DNA of 64,000 nucleotides from Rhodococcoides fascians A44A (GCF_000760735.1 NZ_JMEX01000008.1:2891535-2955534), one strand, 5' to 3'; shown: positions 34,360 to 43,069, counted from the first letter of the stretch. Notes: generated by a model from the sequence alone, not told the origin. A program made the numbers and translations.

Positions 34360-35661
34360 GTGCCCACAGCCTCGCCGATGTTCGCTGCGCTTCGTACGCG
34401 CAATTACCGATTGTGGGCGTCGGGGCAGATCGTGTCGCTCGTCGGGACCTGGATGCAACGTGTTGCTCAGGACTGGTTGGTTCTGACGTTGTCCGGCGGT
34501 AACGGGTTTGCCGTCGGCATCGTCATGGCGTTGCAGTTCGGTCCGACGTTGCTGCTGTCGGTGTGGGGCGGTGTGCTGGCGGACCGCTACGACAAGCGCA
34601 AGCTTCTGATGATCACGCAGGTCTTCGCTGCGGTGTGTGGTCTGGTGCTCGGACTGTTGGACGTGGGCAACGTAGTCGAGTTGTGGCATGTCTATGTCAT
34701 CGCCTTCGTGCTGGGGTGCTCGTCCGCCATCGACGCTCCGGTGCGTCAGTCCTTCACCATCGAGATGGTCGGCAAGGAGACTCTGTCCAACGCAATTGCA
34801 TTGAATTCCATGACGTTCAACATGGCCAGGATCATCGGGCCCGCGATTTCCGGTGTCCTGATCACGCTCGTGGGAACGGGCTGGGTCTTTCTGATCAACG
34901 CAGCGTCGTTCGCCGCCGTCTTCGGTGCGTTGATCGCGATGCGCGCCAAGGACTTGTTCGCCGTGGAACGTGCCCCACGAGCGAAAGGGCAAGTACGAGC
35001 CGGTTTTTCCTACGTGTGGGGACGGCCCGACCTGCGAGTGTTGCTGGCGACGGTGTTCGTGGTGTCCACGTTCGGCTTGAACTTTCCGCTGAGTCTTGCG
35101 GTGTTGGCTCGGAACTCGTTCGGCAGCGGTGCCGATGCATACGGTCTGCTGTCGACGACGCTGGCGGTGGGCACTTTGCTGGGAGCGACGTTGGCCGCGC
35201 GACGATCGACGACGCCTCGGCTCCGGTTGTTCCTCGGGGCGGTCATCGCGTTCGGTGTGTTCGAACTTCTCGTCGGCCTGATGCCCAACTACCTGCTCGT
35301 TGCGCTGCTGCTGATTCCGACGGGTGCACTGAACCTGACGTTCTCGACGTCGGCGATGAACATACTGCAGATGTCCGTGCCGTCGGACATGCGTGGACGA
35401 GTCATGGGTATCTACATGCTCTGTTTCCTCGGCGGTACACCGATCGGAAGTCCGGTCCTCGGGTGGTTGGCGGACGTACTGGACCCCCGCGCCCCTCTCG
35501 TCGTCGGCGGCGTCGTCTCGCTCCTGACCGGCGTCATCGCGGCCGTGTACCTGCTGAAGCACAACGGTTTACGGATCGGGGTCAGCCGGGCCGCGCCCGG
35601 TCGTCGGCTGCCGTCCCTGGAAGTGACGTCAAATCCAGCCGTGGCGTCGCGCAACGGCTGA
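34360..35661 (+). CDS. MFS exporter (EntS/DHA3-like)
   Basis: This 433-residue, 12-helix transporter begins MFAALRTRNYRLWASGQIVSLVGTWMQRVAQDWLVL, the signature of the EntS-like MFS branch (siderophore or macrolide exporters). Motif A follows as GGVLADRYDKRKLLM, and motif-like APVRQSFTIEMVGKETLSNAIALNS is also typical. The start is either the GTG at 34360 or the ATG at 34378; neither has a good ribosome site. Regulation by the adjacent MarR gene is likely. The last 33 bases overlap the convergent response-regulator gene. Confidence 0.85.
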   Translation: MPTASPMFAALRTRNYRLWASGQIVSLVGTWMQRVAQDWLVLTLSGGNGFAVGIVMALQFGPTLLLSVWGGVLADRYDKRKLLMITQVFAAVCGLVLGLLDVGNVVELWHVYVIAFVLGCSSAIDAPVRQSFTIEMVGKETLSNAIALNSMTFNMARIIGPAISGVLITLVGTGWVFLINAASFAAVFGALIAMRAKDLFAVERAPRAKGQVRAGFSYVWGRPDLRVLLATVFVVSTFGLNFPLSLAVLARNSFGSGADAYGLLSTTLAVGTLLGATLAARRSTTPRLRLFLGAVIAFGVFELLVGLMPNYLLVALLLIPTGALNLTFSTSAMNILQMSVPSDMRGRVMGIYMLCFLGGTPIGSPVLGWLADVLDPRAPLVVGGVVSLLTGVIAAVYLLKHNGLRIGVSRAAPGRRLPSLEVTSNPAVASRNG

Positions 35662-36234
35662 CGCCTCGTGCCGATTGGCTGCTCCCAGTTTCGCAGCGGC
35701 CGAGGACAGGTAATTGCGTGTGGTTCCCTGGGACAGGTGAGCGCGTGAGGCGATTTCGGCGATGGTCGCGCCGTCCGCCGCGAACTCGAGCACGTCCGCT
35801 TCACGCGGGGTCAGTGGAGAATCTCCCGCGCCGATTGCTTCCGCGGCGAGCGATGGATCGACGTATCGGCCGCCGCCGTGCACGGTCCGGACAACTTCGG
35901 CGAGCGTCGCGGCCGATGTCGTCTTCGGTAGGAACCCGCGAACTCCGGCTTCCAATGCTTTCTTGAGATATCCCGGCCTGCCGTGGCTGGTCACGATGAT
36001 GGCGGCACAGGTGGGGACGGCGTCGGCAATGAGACCCGCGGCCTCGATACCGTCGATTCCGCCCATCTGCAGGTCGAGAACAGCGATGTCGGGTGAGTGT
36101 TGCTGCGCCGCGGTGACGGCTGCTTCCCCGGAATCGGATTGCGCCACGATGTCGATGTCGTCCTCCAGCGACAGCATCGTCGCGAGGGCGGAACGGATCA
36201 GGTTCTCGTCGTCGGCCAGGAGTACGCGAATCAT
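35629..36234 (-). CDS. NarL/DesR-type response regulator
   Basis: This 201-residue protein has a receiver domain (phospho-acceptor Asp54 in VLDLQMGG, acidic pair LADDE at 7-10, Lys104 in FLPK) and a C-terminal LuxR-type helix-turn-helix (LTPREADVLEFAADGATIAEIASRAHLSQGTTRNYLSSAAAKLG). It is the last gene of a five-gene unit: small membrane protein, ABC ATPase, ABC permease, histidine kinase, regulator. Its ATG overlaps the kinase stop by four bases. By analogy with DesR/LiaR systems it should activate the ABC genes in response to membrane or antibiotic stress. Confidence 0.9.
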   Translation of the reverse strand: MIRVLLADDENLIRSALATMLSLEDDIDIVAQSDSGEAAVTAAQQHSPDIAVLDLQMGGIDGIEAAGLIADAVPTCAAIIVTSHGRPGYLKKALEAGVRGFLPKTTSAATLAEVVRTVHGGGRYVDPSLAAEAIGAGDSPLTPREADVLEFAADGATIAEIASRAHLSQGTTRNYLSSAAAKLGAANRHEASAVARRHGWI

Positions 36235-37472
36235 GAACCAACCTTAGGAGTGGAGCCTGCGGAATGACCGGGGTGGGCGGGAGTGGAGCCTGCGGAATGA
36301 CCGGGGTGGGCGGGAGTGGGGTGGGCGGGGGTGGAGGTGCTCGTCGATGCCGATGCCGATGCCGATGCCGAGGCGAAGGTCGCGGTAAGGGTGAACTCGT
36401 CCTCGGTGAGGGTGGTGTCGACGGTTCCGCCGACGGCGGCGAGTCGTTCCCGGAGTCCTGCGAGTCCGGTGCCGTCGGTTGTCCGTTGCCGGTGGGGGAC
36501 GTTGTTGGTGATGCGGACGGAGTTCTCGGTGACGTCGAAGCTGCTGTGGGTGGCGTCGGAGTGGCGGAGGATGTTGGTGGCACCTTCGCGCACGATCCAG
36601 GCGGCAGCTTCGCTGAAGTGGGGTGAGACGTCGTCGGGGCTGCCGGTGACGGTCGTCTCGATGCCTGCGGCCCGCAGGAGCGAGCATGCTCCGTTCAGTT
36701 CGGCGGCGAGGTCGATCGAGCGGTATCCGCGGACGAGTTGTCTGGCCTCGGTCATGGAGTGCTGAGCCAGGTCTCGGACTTCCTCCATCTGCTCGGCGGC
36801 GCGCTCGTCGCCGCGTCGGGACAGTGTGGCGGCGAGTTCGCTCTTGACCGCGATGGCGGACAGAGCGCGGCCGACGACGTCGTGCAGGTCGCGGGAGAAT
36901 CGAAGTCGCTCCTCGGCGACGGACAGCAGGGCTGCCGCCTCCCGGGACGCGTCGAGTTCGGTGACGACGGCCAGTAGCCACATCGACAGCTTGACCGTGG
37001 CTGCCATACCCACCACGACTACGAATGCGATGACGCCGGCGAGGGGGCCGTAAGGGGAGACGCCGGTTGCGACTCCGGCGACCACCCCGATGGCCGCCGA
37101 CCACCGGAGCGGGATGAGGGCCGTCACCGGGATGGCCACGATGAGCAGTGCCCACATCTTGAACGTGGCCGTTCCGGCGATCCCCGCCACCACTGCAGCG
37201 ACCGCCGTGACGGCGAGGGGCCACCGAATCTCGCCGGTGCGCATTCCGCCGATGATCGGCATCCGGTGCACCGTGATCACGGTCGCGCCCGCGGTGACGG
37301 CGAGAGCGACTCCGGACACCCACAGTCGTTCGGTCACCGATTCTGCGAGCGCGACCACTCCGAGAAGGACAATGATGCTCACGAACGACTGGCGGGTGTA
37401 GAGCCGCACTTTGTCGACGTCGCTGGTGTCCCGCCATGTCGTTCGCGGATCGAGGTAGCGCCGCAGGTTCAT
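36231..37472 (-). CDS. DesK-type sensor histidine kinase with Ser/His/Pro repeat tail
   Basis: This is a 413-residue kinase with five or six transmembrane helices (about 30-170), a HisKA_3 dimerisation region with His197 in FSRDLHDVVGRALSAIAVKSELA, and an HATPase domain ending DGTGLAGLRERLAAVGGT. The last 45 residues are low-complexity (ASASASTSTST, then two copies of PAHPGHSAGST). The ATG at 37472 has AAAGG eight bases upstream; a GTG at 37481 is possible. The membrane-embedded sensor without a large external loop suggests sensing within the bilayer, as in DesK and LiaS. Confidence 0.87.
   Translation of the reverse strand: MNLRRYLDPRTTWRDTSDVDKVRLYTRQSFVSIIVLLGVVALAESVTERLWVSGVALAVTAGATVITVHRMPIIGGMRTGEIRWPLAVTAVAAVVAGIAGTATFKMWALLIVAIPVTALIPLRWSAAIGVVAGVATGVSPYGPLAGVIAFVVVVGMAATVKLSMWLLAVVTELDASREAAALLSVAEERLRFSRDLHDVVGRALSAIAVKSELAATLSRRGDERAAEQMEEVRDLAQHSMTEARQLVRGYRSIDLAAELNGACSLLRAAGIETTVTGSPDDVSPHFSEAAAWIVREGATNILRHSDATHSSFDVTENSVRITNNVPHRQRTTDGTGLAGLRERLAAVGGTVDTTLTEDEFTLTATFASASASASASTSTSTPAHPTPAHPGHSAGSTPAHPGHSAGSTPKVGS
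36248..36313 (-). repeat. 33-bp tandem duplication at the 3' end of the kinase gene
   Basis: Two identical 33-bp copies (36248-36280 and 36281-36313; the unit starts GAGTGGAGCCTGCGG on the plus strand) are followed by a partial third copy. Each encodes the 11-residue unit PAHPGHSAGST. Adjacent CGATGC hexamers (about 36343-36370) encode the Ala-Ser run. Both are slippage-prone and lie at the extreme C-terminus. Confidence 0.9.
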
Positions 37473-37505
37473 GTCCTCCACCTTTCCAGAGCGTGACCGA
37501 GGACT

Positions 37506-38279
37506 CTAGGCACGTGGTTCCCAGCGGAAGTGTGTCTTGGCGATCACGATCGACCCGACGATCCACGCGGCGATGACCAGAATCGGCTTCAGGGCGGGGG
37601 AGAAGGTGTCGGCGAAGGCGAGTGCGGCCGAATCCGGATCGGTGGTTCCGAGCCACCCCAGGTTGACGACGTCGAGGACGGCCGCCATCGGAGTCAGGTC
37701 GATGACCGTGTCCACCGACTCGGGAACGATTCCCCGCAGGAACGACGTTCCGGCCATGGCGACGAGGATGATCGGCAGGCTGGTGATCTGTGCTGCCTCG
37801 GCGTTGCGGGTGAACGTCGACGTGATCAGGGCCAGCGCGGCGAACAGTGCTGCGCCGCCGCCGAATCCGATCACGAGGAGTATCGGGTTGACGGGGAGTC
37901 CGCCTCCCAGGACTGCGATGACGGCGACGATGACGATGGTCAGGAGAATCGTCAGGGCGAACGACGGTACGGCCGGGCCGAGCAGGATCTGATTGTCCGT
38001 GGCTTCACCGGTGCGAAGTCGCTTGAGTACCAGCTCGTCCCGTCTCGTGGCGTACGCCGAGAGCAAGTTGTAGTACACCAGGAACACGAGCAGGAACAGG
38101 GAGAAGACTTCGAGGGCGGAGGACACGATCGTGTCGGTCAACCCCGCGTCGCTGTTCCGCCCGATGATCAGGACCACCACGGGGAACAGCAGCGGCATGA
38201 TCATGGCGTTGAACAGCAGTACTCGGTTGCGAACGAGGAGTGTGAACTCCGAGCGCGAGAGAGTGGCCAGGGTACTCAT
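37506..38279 (-). CDS. ABC-2 type exporter permease
   Basis: This 257-residue membrane protein has six transmembrane helices in the ABC-2 arrangement: an N-terminal TLATLSRSEFTLLVRNRVLLF, a first helix MIMPLLFPVVVLII, and a later core VFSLFLLVFLVYYNLLSAYATRRDELVLKRLRTGEATDNQILLGPA. It is co-transcribed with the ATPase (four-base overlap) and the two-component genes. Together they form a likely peptide- or lipid-antibiotic efflux or membrane-stress pump, as in LiaRS- or DesKR-linked systems. Confidence 0.88.
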   Translation of the reverse strand: MSTLATLSRSEFTLLVRNRVLLFNAMIMPLLFPVVVLIIGRNSDAGLTDTIVSSALEVFSLFLLVFLVYYNLLSAYATRRDELVLKRLRTGEATDNQILLGPAVPSFALTILLTIVIVAVIAVLGGGLPVNPILLVIGFGGGAALFAALALITSTFTRNAEAAQITSLPIILVAMAGTSFLRGIVPESVDTVIDLTPMAAVLDVVNLGWLGTTDPDSAALAFADTFSPALKPILVIAAWIVGSIVIAKTHFRWEPRA

Positions 38280-39196
38280 GCTGCAACTTCCTTACGATCG
38301 TCGAATTCGTCTGCGATGGAGAGGAACACGGTTTCCAGCGATGCGGCGCGGGCGTCGAGTCCTTCGAGGCGTACTCCGGACTGTCGTGCCCACAGCAACA
38401 GGTCGGTCAACGTGTCCTGCACGGTCTGGGTGGAGATGACGAGGCGACCGCCTTCGATGTCGAGCGTCGCCCCGGGTAGCTCGGGGAGCGTCACGGGTGG
38501 GAGTTCCAGGTGGATCTTCGCGGGATGCCCGGAGATGACGTCGGCGACGGTTCCGCTACGGACGACGCGGCCCTTGTGCATGATCGCGAGCCTGTCGCAC
38601 AACTGCTCGGCTTCGTCCAGGTAGTGCGTGGTCAGCATGATCGTCACACCTGACTGCTTGAGTTCCTCGATCAAAGTCCATGTGTTGCGGCGACTCTCGG
38701 GATCGAGACCCGTCGTCGGTTCGTCGAGGAACAGCACCCGCGGCTGCCCGATGATCGCGCACGCCAGGTCCAATCGTCGTTGCTCGCCGCCGGAGAGGAA
38801 CTTGACCCGGGTGTCCGCGCGGTCCGCCAGATCCACTCGGGCGAGGACGTCGCGTGCCGGCAGCGGGTTGCTGCACGTGCCCGCCCACATCTCCAGGCTC
38901 TCGAGTGCGGTCAGGTCGGATGGAAGTCCGCCCTTTTGAAGCATGATCCCCAGATTCGGGCGCACGTCGCGGCGGTCGCGGACCGGATCCATGTCCATGA
39001 TGGACACCGTCCCTTCGCTCGGACGCGAAAGTCCTTGGATCACTTCGAGAGTGGACGTCTTACCGGCGCCGTTGGTGCCGAGGAGTCCGAACAGTTCGCC
39101 CTCCCGCACCGAGAGATTCAGGTCGCTGACCGCCTCGAACGCCGTCTTGCCGGTGCCGTAACGACGGGTCATGCCGTCGACGTCGATGATGCTCAT
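38276..39196 (-). CDS. ABC exporter ATP-binding protein
   Basis: This 306-residue ATPase is of the DrrA/CcmA type. Walker A GTNGAGKT is at residues 40-47, the signature motif is LSGGEQRRLDLA, and Walker B with the catalytic Glu is LFLDEPTTGLD, followed by the H-loop TTHYLDEAEQLCDR. The C-terminal 90 residues are the DrrA-type extension ending ETVFLSIADEFDDRKEVAA. The ATG at 39196 overlaps the small membrane gene; an ATG four codons upstream is a weaker option. It energises the permease encoded next. Confidence 0.92.
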   Translation of the reverse strand: MSIIDVDGMTRRYGTGKTAFEAVSDLNLSVREGELFGLLGTNGAGKTSTLEVIQGLSRPSEGTVSIMDMDPVRDRRDVRPNLGIMLQKGGLPSDLTALESLEMWAGTCSNPLPARDVLARVDLADRADTRVKFLSGGEQRRLDLACAIIGQPRVLFLDEPTTGLDPESRRNTWTLIEELKQSGVTIMLTTHYLDEAEQLCDRLAIMHKGRVVRSGTVADVISGHPAKIHLELPPVTLPELPGATLDIEGGRLVISTQTVQDTLTDLLLWARQSGVRLEGLDARAASLETVFLSIADEFDDRKEVAA

Positions 39197-39417
39197 CGCT
39201 TGCCCCACTCACGAAGACCGAACGCGAAGCGTGCCGCGAGGAACACGACCGCGACCGCGGCGACGATCCACACGAGCGTGCTGGTGCCCACGAGGGCGAT
39301 GACGGCGGCCAGGAGGGCAAGGGAGATGACGATGACGACGACCTCTCGCGCCATCGTCGGCGCGGGGCCGAACTCCATCAGGTCGGTGAAGAGGTTTCCT
39401 TCGTCTGGTTGTTTCAT
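39193..39417 (-). CDS. Small membrane protein leading the ABC/two-component unit
   Basis: This 74-residue protein has an acidic N-terminus (MKQPDEGNLFTDLMEFGPAP) and one long or two short helices (about 26-44 and 47-64), ending REWGKR. It is the first gene of the five-gene operon and overlaps the ATPase start by four bases. No family recognised. Similar small proteins in LiaRS-like operons modulate the kinase, so a regulatory or accessory role is possible. Confidence 0.65.
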   Translation of the reverse strand: MKQPDEGNLFTDLMEFGPAPTMAREVVVIVISLALLAAVIALVGTSTLVWIVAAVAVVFLAARFAFGLREWGKR

Positions 39418-39474
39418 GAGAACAACTTTCGTCCGATCCGGCCGCGGCCAGTAGTGCTGTGCGTCATCGGCTGG

Positions 39475-39510
39475 CGTGACGATGTCACGGCCGAGCCATG
39501 ACAAATGTCA
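39475..39510. promoter_or_regulatory. Two TGAC/GTCA palindromes between divergent two-component operons
   Basis: CGTGACGATGTCACG (39475-39489, 6-bp arms) and TGACAAATGTCA (39499-39510, 5-bp arms) are both perfect inverted repeats. Their centres are about 22 bases, or two helical turns, apart in the 171-base divergent promoter. This is the expected layout for cooperative binding of a NarL/DesR-type response regulator, encoded on both sides. Confidence 0.6.
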
Positions 39511-39588
39511 GGGGGCGGAGACGAGCTCCACCTGATCTCCACCCGTGGGTCGATACGAATGCACTCGATCGTTCCTAGCGTTGTGGAC

Positions 39589-40113
39589 ATGAACATCACC
39601 TGGATCGTCCTCATCGCAGCCCTGGTTCTCTACTTACTGTTCCGCCGCATGACGGGTCAGATGATCGAAGTTCGCCGGACATTGGTGCTCCCCGGGGTCA
39701 TCGCGGTCATCGGCCTCGCGAGTATCGGCTCCGTCGGCATCACCCCGATGGCCGTTGCCTTCGTGGCGTTCGGCGTCGCCGTCGCCGCGGCTCTGGGAGT
39801 GCTTCGCGGGTTCACCATCAAGATAGAACCCCGCGACGGCTTCGCCTTCATGCGCTACACGGTCGCGTCGGTGGCCCTGCTGATCGCGTCGGTTGCCGTA
39901 CGTCTGGTCGCGGCACCGATCGAAGCCTCCATCGACGCGTCGGCGGCAACCGTCGCAGGACACGCGCTGATGCTGTCGCTGGGCGTCGGCTTCCTGGCCG
40001 AGGGCCTTGTGGTCCTCTACCGCGCCACGCGTACCGGGCACGCCATTGCATGGCAGGCACGCAAGACCGGTGACCACGCGGTGTGGCGGCACGGAGCCGC
40101 CCGCGCGGCGTGA
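39589..40113 (+). CDS. Four- or five-helix membrane protein (possibly DUF1453/CcdC-like)
   Basis: This is a 174-residue membrane protein. The helices are at about residues 4-18, 34-50, 52-72, 90-110 and 122-142, with NITWIVLIAALVLYLLFRRMTGQMIEVRRTLVLPG at the N-terminus. The RRM..Q.IEVRR segment after helix 1 recalls DUF1453/CcdC proteins; I am not certain. It opens the plus-strand operon with the kinase and regulator genes, 16 bases before the kinase start, so it may be an accessory sensor or the output protein of that system. Confidence 0.65.
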   Translation: MNITWIVLIAALVLYLLFRRMTGQMIEVRRTLVLPGVIAVIGLASIGSVGITPMAVAFVAFGVAVAAALGVLRGFTIKIEPRDGFAFMRYTVASVALLIASVAVRLVAAPIEASIDASAATVAGHALMLSLGVGFLAEGLVVLYRATRTGHAIAWQARKTGDHAVWRHGAARAA

Positions 40114-40129
40114 GTGACAGACTGAATCC

Positions 40130-41170
40130 GTGCTGACCCCGTACTTCGCGGCGGTGATCGTCGTCGCCTCGTTCCTCACCCTCCGCCCACTCGGGGTGGA
40201 GGGTGAGGGCCTTCTCGTGCTGTGCCTGCTCGTCGTCAACAGCGTCGTCATGTCGGTGCGGACGGCGCCGGAGAAATGGGTGCCGGCACGGGTGGGCAAC
40301 GGCTTGATCGGTGTCGGAATCGTCGCCTCCGCGGCCCTGCTTCCGTTCGCGACCGATTCCATCGCCTCGGTGTTCCCGTTCTTCGTCGCGGGCAGTATCG
40401 GGTACCGCTTCCGTCCGTCGGTGTCGTTACCGCTCGCGGCATCGGTGAGCGTCGCGTGTGCGGTGTCGCTCGCGATCGCCGACGCCTGCGGCATCGACAC
40501 CTGGCCGCCCATTGCCGGATTGGTCGTCGGCATGCCGGCGCTTCTCGGTTATTCGCGACGTAACCGGGTGGCGGCACTGGAGGCACAGATTCGTGAACGA
40601 GCGCTCGCCGAACGGGCCCGGATCGCGCGCGACATCCACGATGTTCTCGCGCATTCGTTGTCCGGGGTGACCATGCAGCTCGAGGTCGCCGACGCGTTGC
40701 TCGACGGCAATCGGATCGAGTCCGCCCGCGAATCGATCAGACGGGCGCAGTCGCTGTCGCGAGAAGGCCTCGTGGAGGCACGTCGCGCGGTACAGGCACT
40801 GCGCGACGACGCCCTCCCGCTGGTGCCGACGCTGCGTGATCTCGTCGGCGATCAGGCGAGGTTCGAGGTGCACGGATCACCGCGAGAACCGTCGGTCGAG
40901 GGCTCGCAGTTCCTGATTCGATCCGTTCAGGAAGCGATGACCAACGCGCATCGGCACGCACCTCACGCACCCGTCGACGTCGCACTGACGTTCCACCCGA
41001 AGAGCATCGAACTGACCGTCGACAATCAGGCGTCCGAGTCGCCGAGCGCGGTCGTCGGCAGCGGGATGGGTCTGGTCGGAATGCGTGAACGAGCTGCCCT
41101 CGTCGGGGGTACGGCGACGGCAGGGCCGACCAACCAGGGGTGGCGCGTACACGTCACACTCGACGCATGA
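40130..41170 (+). CDS. NarL-partner sensor histidine kinase (HisKA_3)
   Basis: This 346-residue kinase has an N-terminal membrane region of about five helices (residues 5-140). The phosphorylated His170 is in ERARIARDIHDVLAHSLSGVTMQLE, and an HATPase domain follows (VQEAMTNAHRHAPHAPVDV as N-box and SGMGLVGMRERAALVGGT as G2). It starts with GTG. The stop overlaps the regulator start by four bases. It is paralogous in type, but clearly not identical, to the kinase at 36231-37472. Confidence 0.9.
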   Translation: MLTPYFAAVIVVASFLTLRPLGVEGEGLLVLCLLVVNSVVMSVRTAPEKWVPARVGNGLIGVGIVASAALLPFATDSIASVFPFFVAGSIGYRFRPSVSLPLAASVSVACAVSLAIADACGIDTWPPIAGLVVGMPALLGYSRRNRVAALEAQIRERALAERARIARDIHDVLAHSLSGVTMQLEVADALLDGNRIESARESIRRAQSLSREGLVEARRAVQALRDDALPLVPTLRDLVGDQARFEVHGSPREPSVEGSQFLIRSVQEAMTNAHRHAPHAPVDVALTFHPKSIELTVDNQASESPSAVVGSGMGLVGMRERAALVGGTATAGPTNQGWRVHVTLDA

Positions 41171-41808
41171 GCGTGCGCGTGGTGATCGCCGACGACCAGA
41201 CGTCGGTGCGAGAAGCCCTGGCGACGATGCTCGATCTCGTCGAGGACATTTCCGTCGTCGCGACAGCGTCCGACGGCGAGGGGGCGATCGCGGAGGTGGA
41301 CCGCGTCGATCCCGACGTCGTCCTGATGGACCTTCGCATGCCGGGGATCGGTGGGGTGGAGGCGACCGCGCAGCTGCATCGACGACACCCGGACCTGCCC
41401 GTCGTGGTGCTGACGACCTTCGCGGACGACGACTCCATCCTCGGCGCGCTCGGCGCAGGGGCCGTCGGATATCTGACCAAGGATGCCGGACGACACGAAA
41501 TTGCTGCAGCGCTCCGCGCGGCGGTGGCAGGTCAGTCGGTACTCGACCGTGCGGTGCAGGCGCGCCTGCTGGCCGTCGCCCGACCTGCGGCGCCGACGGC
41601 TCCTCCGGTGGAGCTGACCCCGCGCGAAACCGAGGTGCTCCGTCACATCGCGGAAGGGCTCACCAACCGCGAGATCGCTTCGGCGTTGTTCGTCAGCGAA
41701 GCGACCGTCAAGACACACATCAACAACCTGTTCGCCAAGGCCGGGCTGCGGGACCGGGCGCAGGCCGTGCACTACGCCTTCACCAACGGCGTGGTCGGCC
41801 GGCCGTAG
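41167..41808 (+). CDS. NarL/LuxR-type response regulator
   Basis: This is a 213-residue regulator. The receiver domain has IADDQ (7-11), phospho-acceptor Asp55 in LMDLRMPG and Lys105 in YLTKDAG. The C-terminal HTH reads LTPRETEVLRHIAEGLTNREIASALFVSEATVKTHINNLFAKAGL. The ATG at 41167 overlaps the kinase stop. It completes the plus-strand operon. It could bind the same palindromes at 39475-39510 as the minus-strand regulator, which raises the possibility of cross-regulation. Confidence 0.92.
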   Translation: MSVRVVIADDQTSVREALATMLDLVEDISVVATASDGEGAIAEVDRVDPDVVLMDLRMPGIGGVEATAQLHRRHPDLPVVVLTTFADDDSILGALGAGAVGYLTKDAGRHEIAAALRAAVAGQSVLDRAVQARLLAVARPAAPTAPPVELTPRETEVLRHIAEGLTNREIASALFVSEATVKTHINNLFAKAGLRDRAQAVHYAFTNGVVGRP

Positions 41809-41812
41809 ATTT

Positions 41813-43012
41813 CTAGAAGGCCCAGCCCATGACCGAGGCGCGGTCGGTGGAGAAGGCGAGGTCCACGGTGTGCAGCGCTTCCGGGTCACGTGCCCACAGC
41901 CTCGACGCCGCCGCGAACCTGGTGGCGCTGTGAGTGCCGAAATACATCGCCGAGAGCACGTCGAGCTTCATCGTCGCGTCCGGTGCTGCTTCGGTACGCG
42001 TCACCGACGCACGTCCCTCGGAGATGGTCACGTCGAAGGTGCCGCCCGCGTTCAGGAACGGATCTTCGATCTCGAGGACGAACTGAGCGTCGACTCCGTA
42101 CGTGCGGGCCTCCAACGCTGCCTCGACGTCCATGATCCGGCACCACAGTGCGTCGTGGTGGGCGGTGATCTTCGGTAGCCGATTGCTGGTGAGCAGGAAC
42201 GGCAACGCTTCGTCGGGAGCCTGGTTCACTTCGATGGTGTCGACGAGGTCGACCCCGGCGAGTACCTGCCACAGCTCCGCGTACGCCTGGTCCGTGACGG
42301 CGATGAATTCCTGGACGACGATCTTGGACTCGGTGGGGCTGCGCCGGTAGGCGACGTAACCGTCGGCGTGCGCGATGAAGAACAGTTCGGTGAGTCCGTG
42401 CCTCCGGTTCTCGCGGTCCGCGAAGAAGCGCTCCCAGCGAATGGGCGGTTTGGGCTGGGCCCCGGCCGTCCTGCGCTGCCACCGGTGATAGATGTCCGGG
42501 AGAAGGGTCGATGCCTCGGCCGACTCGATCAGGCGAACCCCGGTGACGGGAGGGACGTCCTTGTGGAACTGCGCGAACCGGCGATCGAGCACCACAGAAT
42601 GTTCCTCGGTGGCAGGCCCGTAACCGAACCGGCCGTAGATGGTGGCTTCGCTCGCGGTGAGAAGCGACAGCGGCGCACCAGCCTTCTCGAGTTTCTCGTG
42701 TTGCCGGGTGAACATGCGTCGCAGGATTCCGCGCCTGCGGTGCGTCGGCGCGACCGATACCCACGACACACCCGACGCCTCCACCTGCGTGCCGCCGGGG
42801 ACCGTCACCGACATCGGGAAGTGCATCGCGACTCCGACGGGCGCATCCCCGTCCCACGCCATGACGACGTGTTCGGAGCTGGTCAGTATCTGTGTCTCCG
42901 CCAGGTCCTCGGAATTCTGGTGCTCTCCGAACGCGTGCGCGTCGAGCAGCGCGACGGCATCCCAGTCGTCGTCGGTGGCGGTACGGATCGTGATCGTGTC
43001 GTCGGTAGTCAT
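41813..43012 (-). CDS. Eis-family GNAT N-acetyltransferase
   Basis: This 399-residue protein has the three-part Eis architecture. An N-terminal GNAT domain carries the acetyl-CoA site VSWVSVAPTHRRRGILRRMF (about 84-103), a second GNAT-like domain is in the middle, and a C-terminal sterol-carrier-like domain follows from about residue 295. It ends in a hydrophobic residue after MGWAF, whose terminal carboxylate serves as the general base in the family, with Tyr in TIYGRFGYG. Eis proteins acetylate amines such as aminoglycosides, which can give resistance. The start has GGAG-like sequence upstream. Confidence 0.88.
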   Translation of the reverse strand: MTTDDTITIRTATDDDWDAVALLDAHAFGEHQNSEDLAETQILTSSEHVVMAWDGDAPVGVAMHFPMSVTVPGGTQVEASGVSWVSVAPTHRRRGILRRMFTRQHEKLEKAGAPLSLLTASEATIYGRFGYGPATEEHSVVLDRRFAQFHKDVPPVTGVRLIESAEASTLLPDIYHRWQRRTAGAQPKPPIRWERFFADRENRRHGLTELFFIAHADGYVAYRRSPTESKIVVQEFIAVTDQAYAELWQVLAGVDLVDTIEVNQAPDEALPFLLTSNRLPKITAHHDALWCRIMDVEAALEARTYGVDAQFVLEIEDPFLNAGGTFDVTISEGRASVTRTEAAPDATMKLDVLSAMYFGTHSATRFAAASRLWARDPEALHTVDLAFSTDRASVMGWAF

Positions 43013-43069
43013 CGCTCCTCAGCTTGGCATAGACGGGGACGCTTTTCATACGGGTGGGAAGATGGACAC

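Noticed and set aside
41140-41166. Upstream ATG for the second NarL-type regulator
   Set aside because: The added residues (MARTRHTRR) lie inside the kinase gene and are not family-like; the ATG at 41167 overlaps the kinase stop and gives the usual receiver start.
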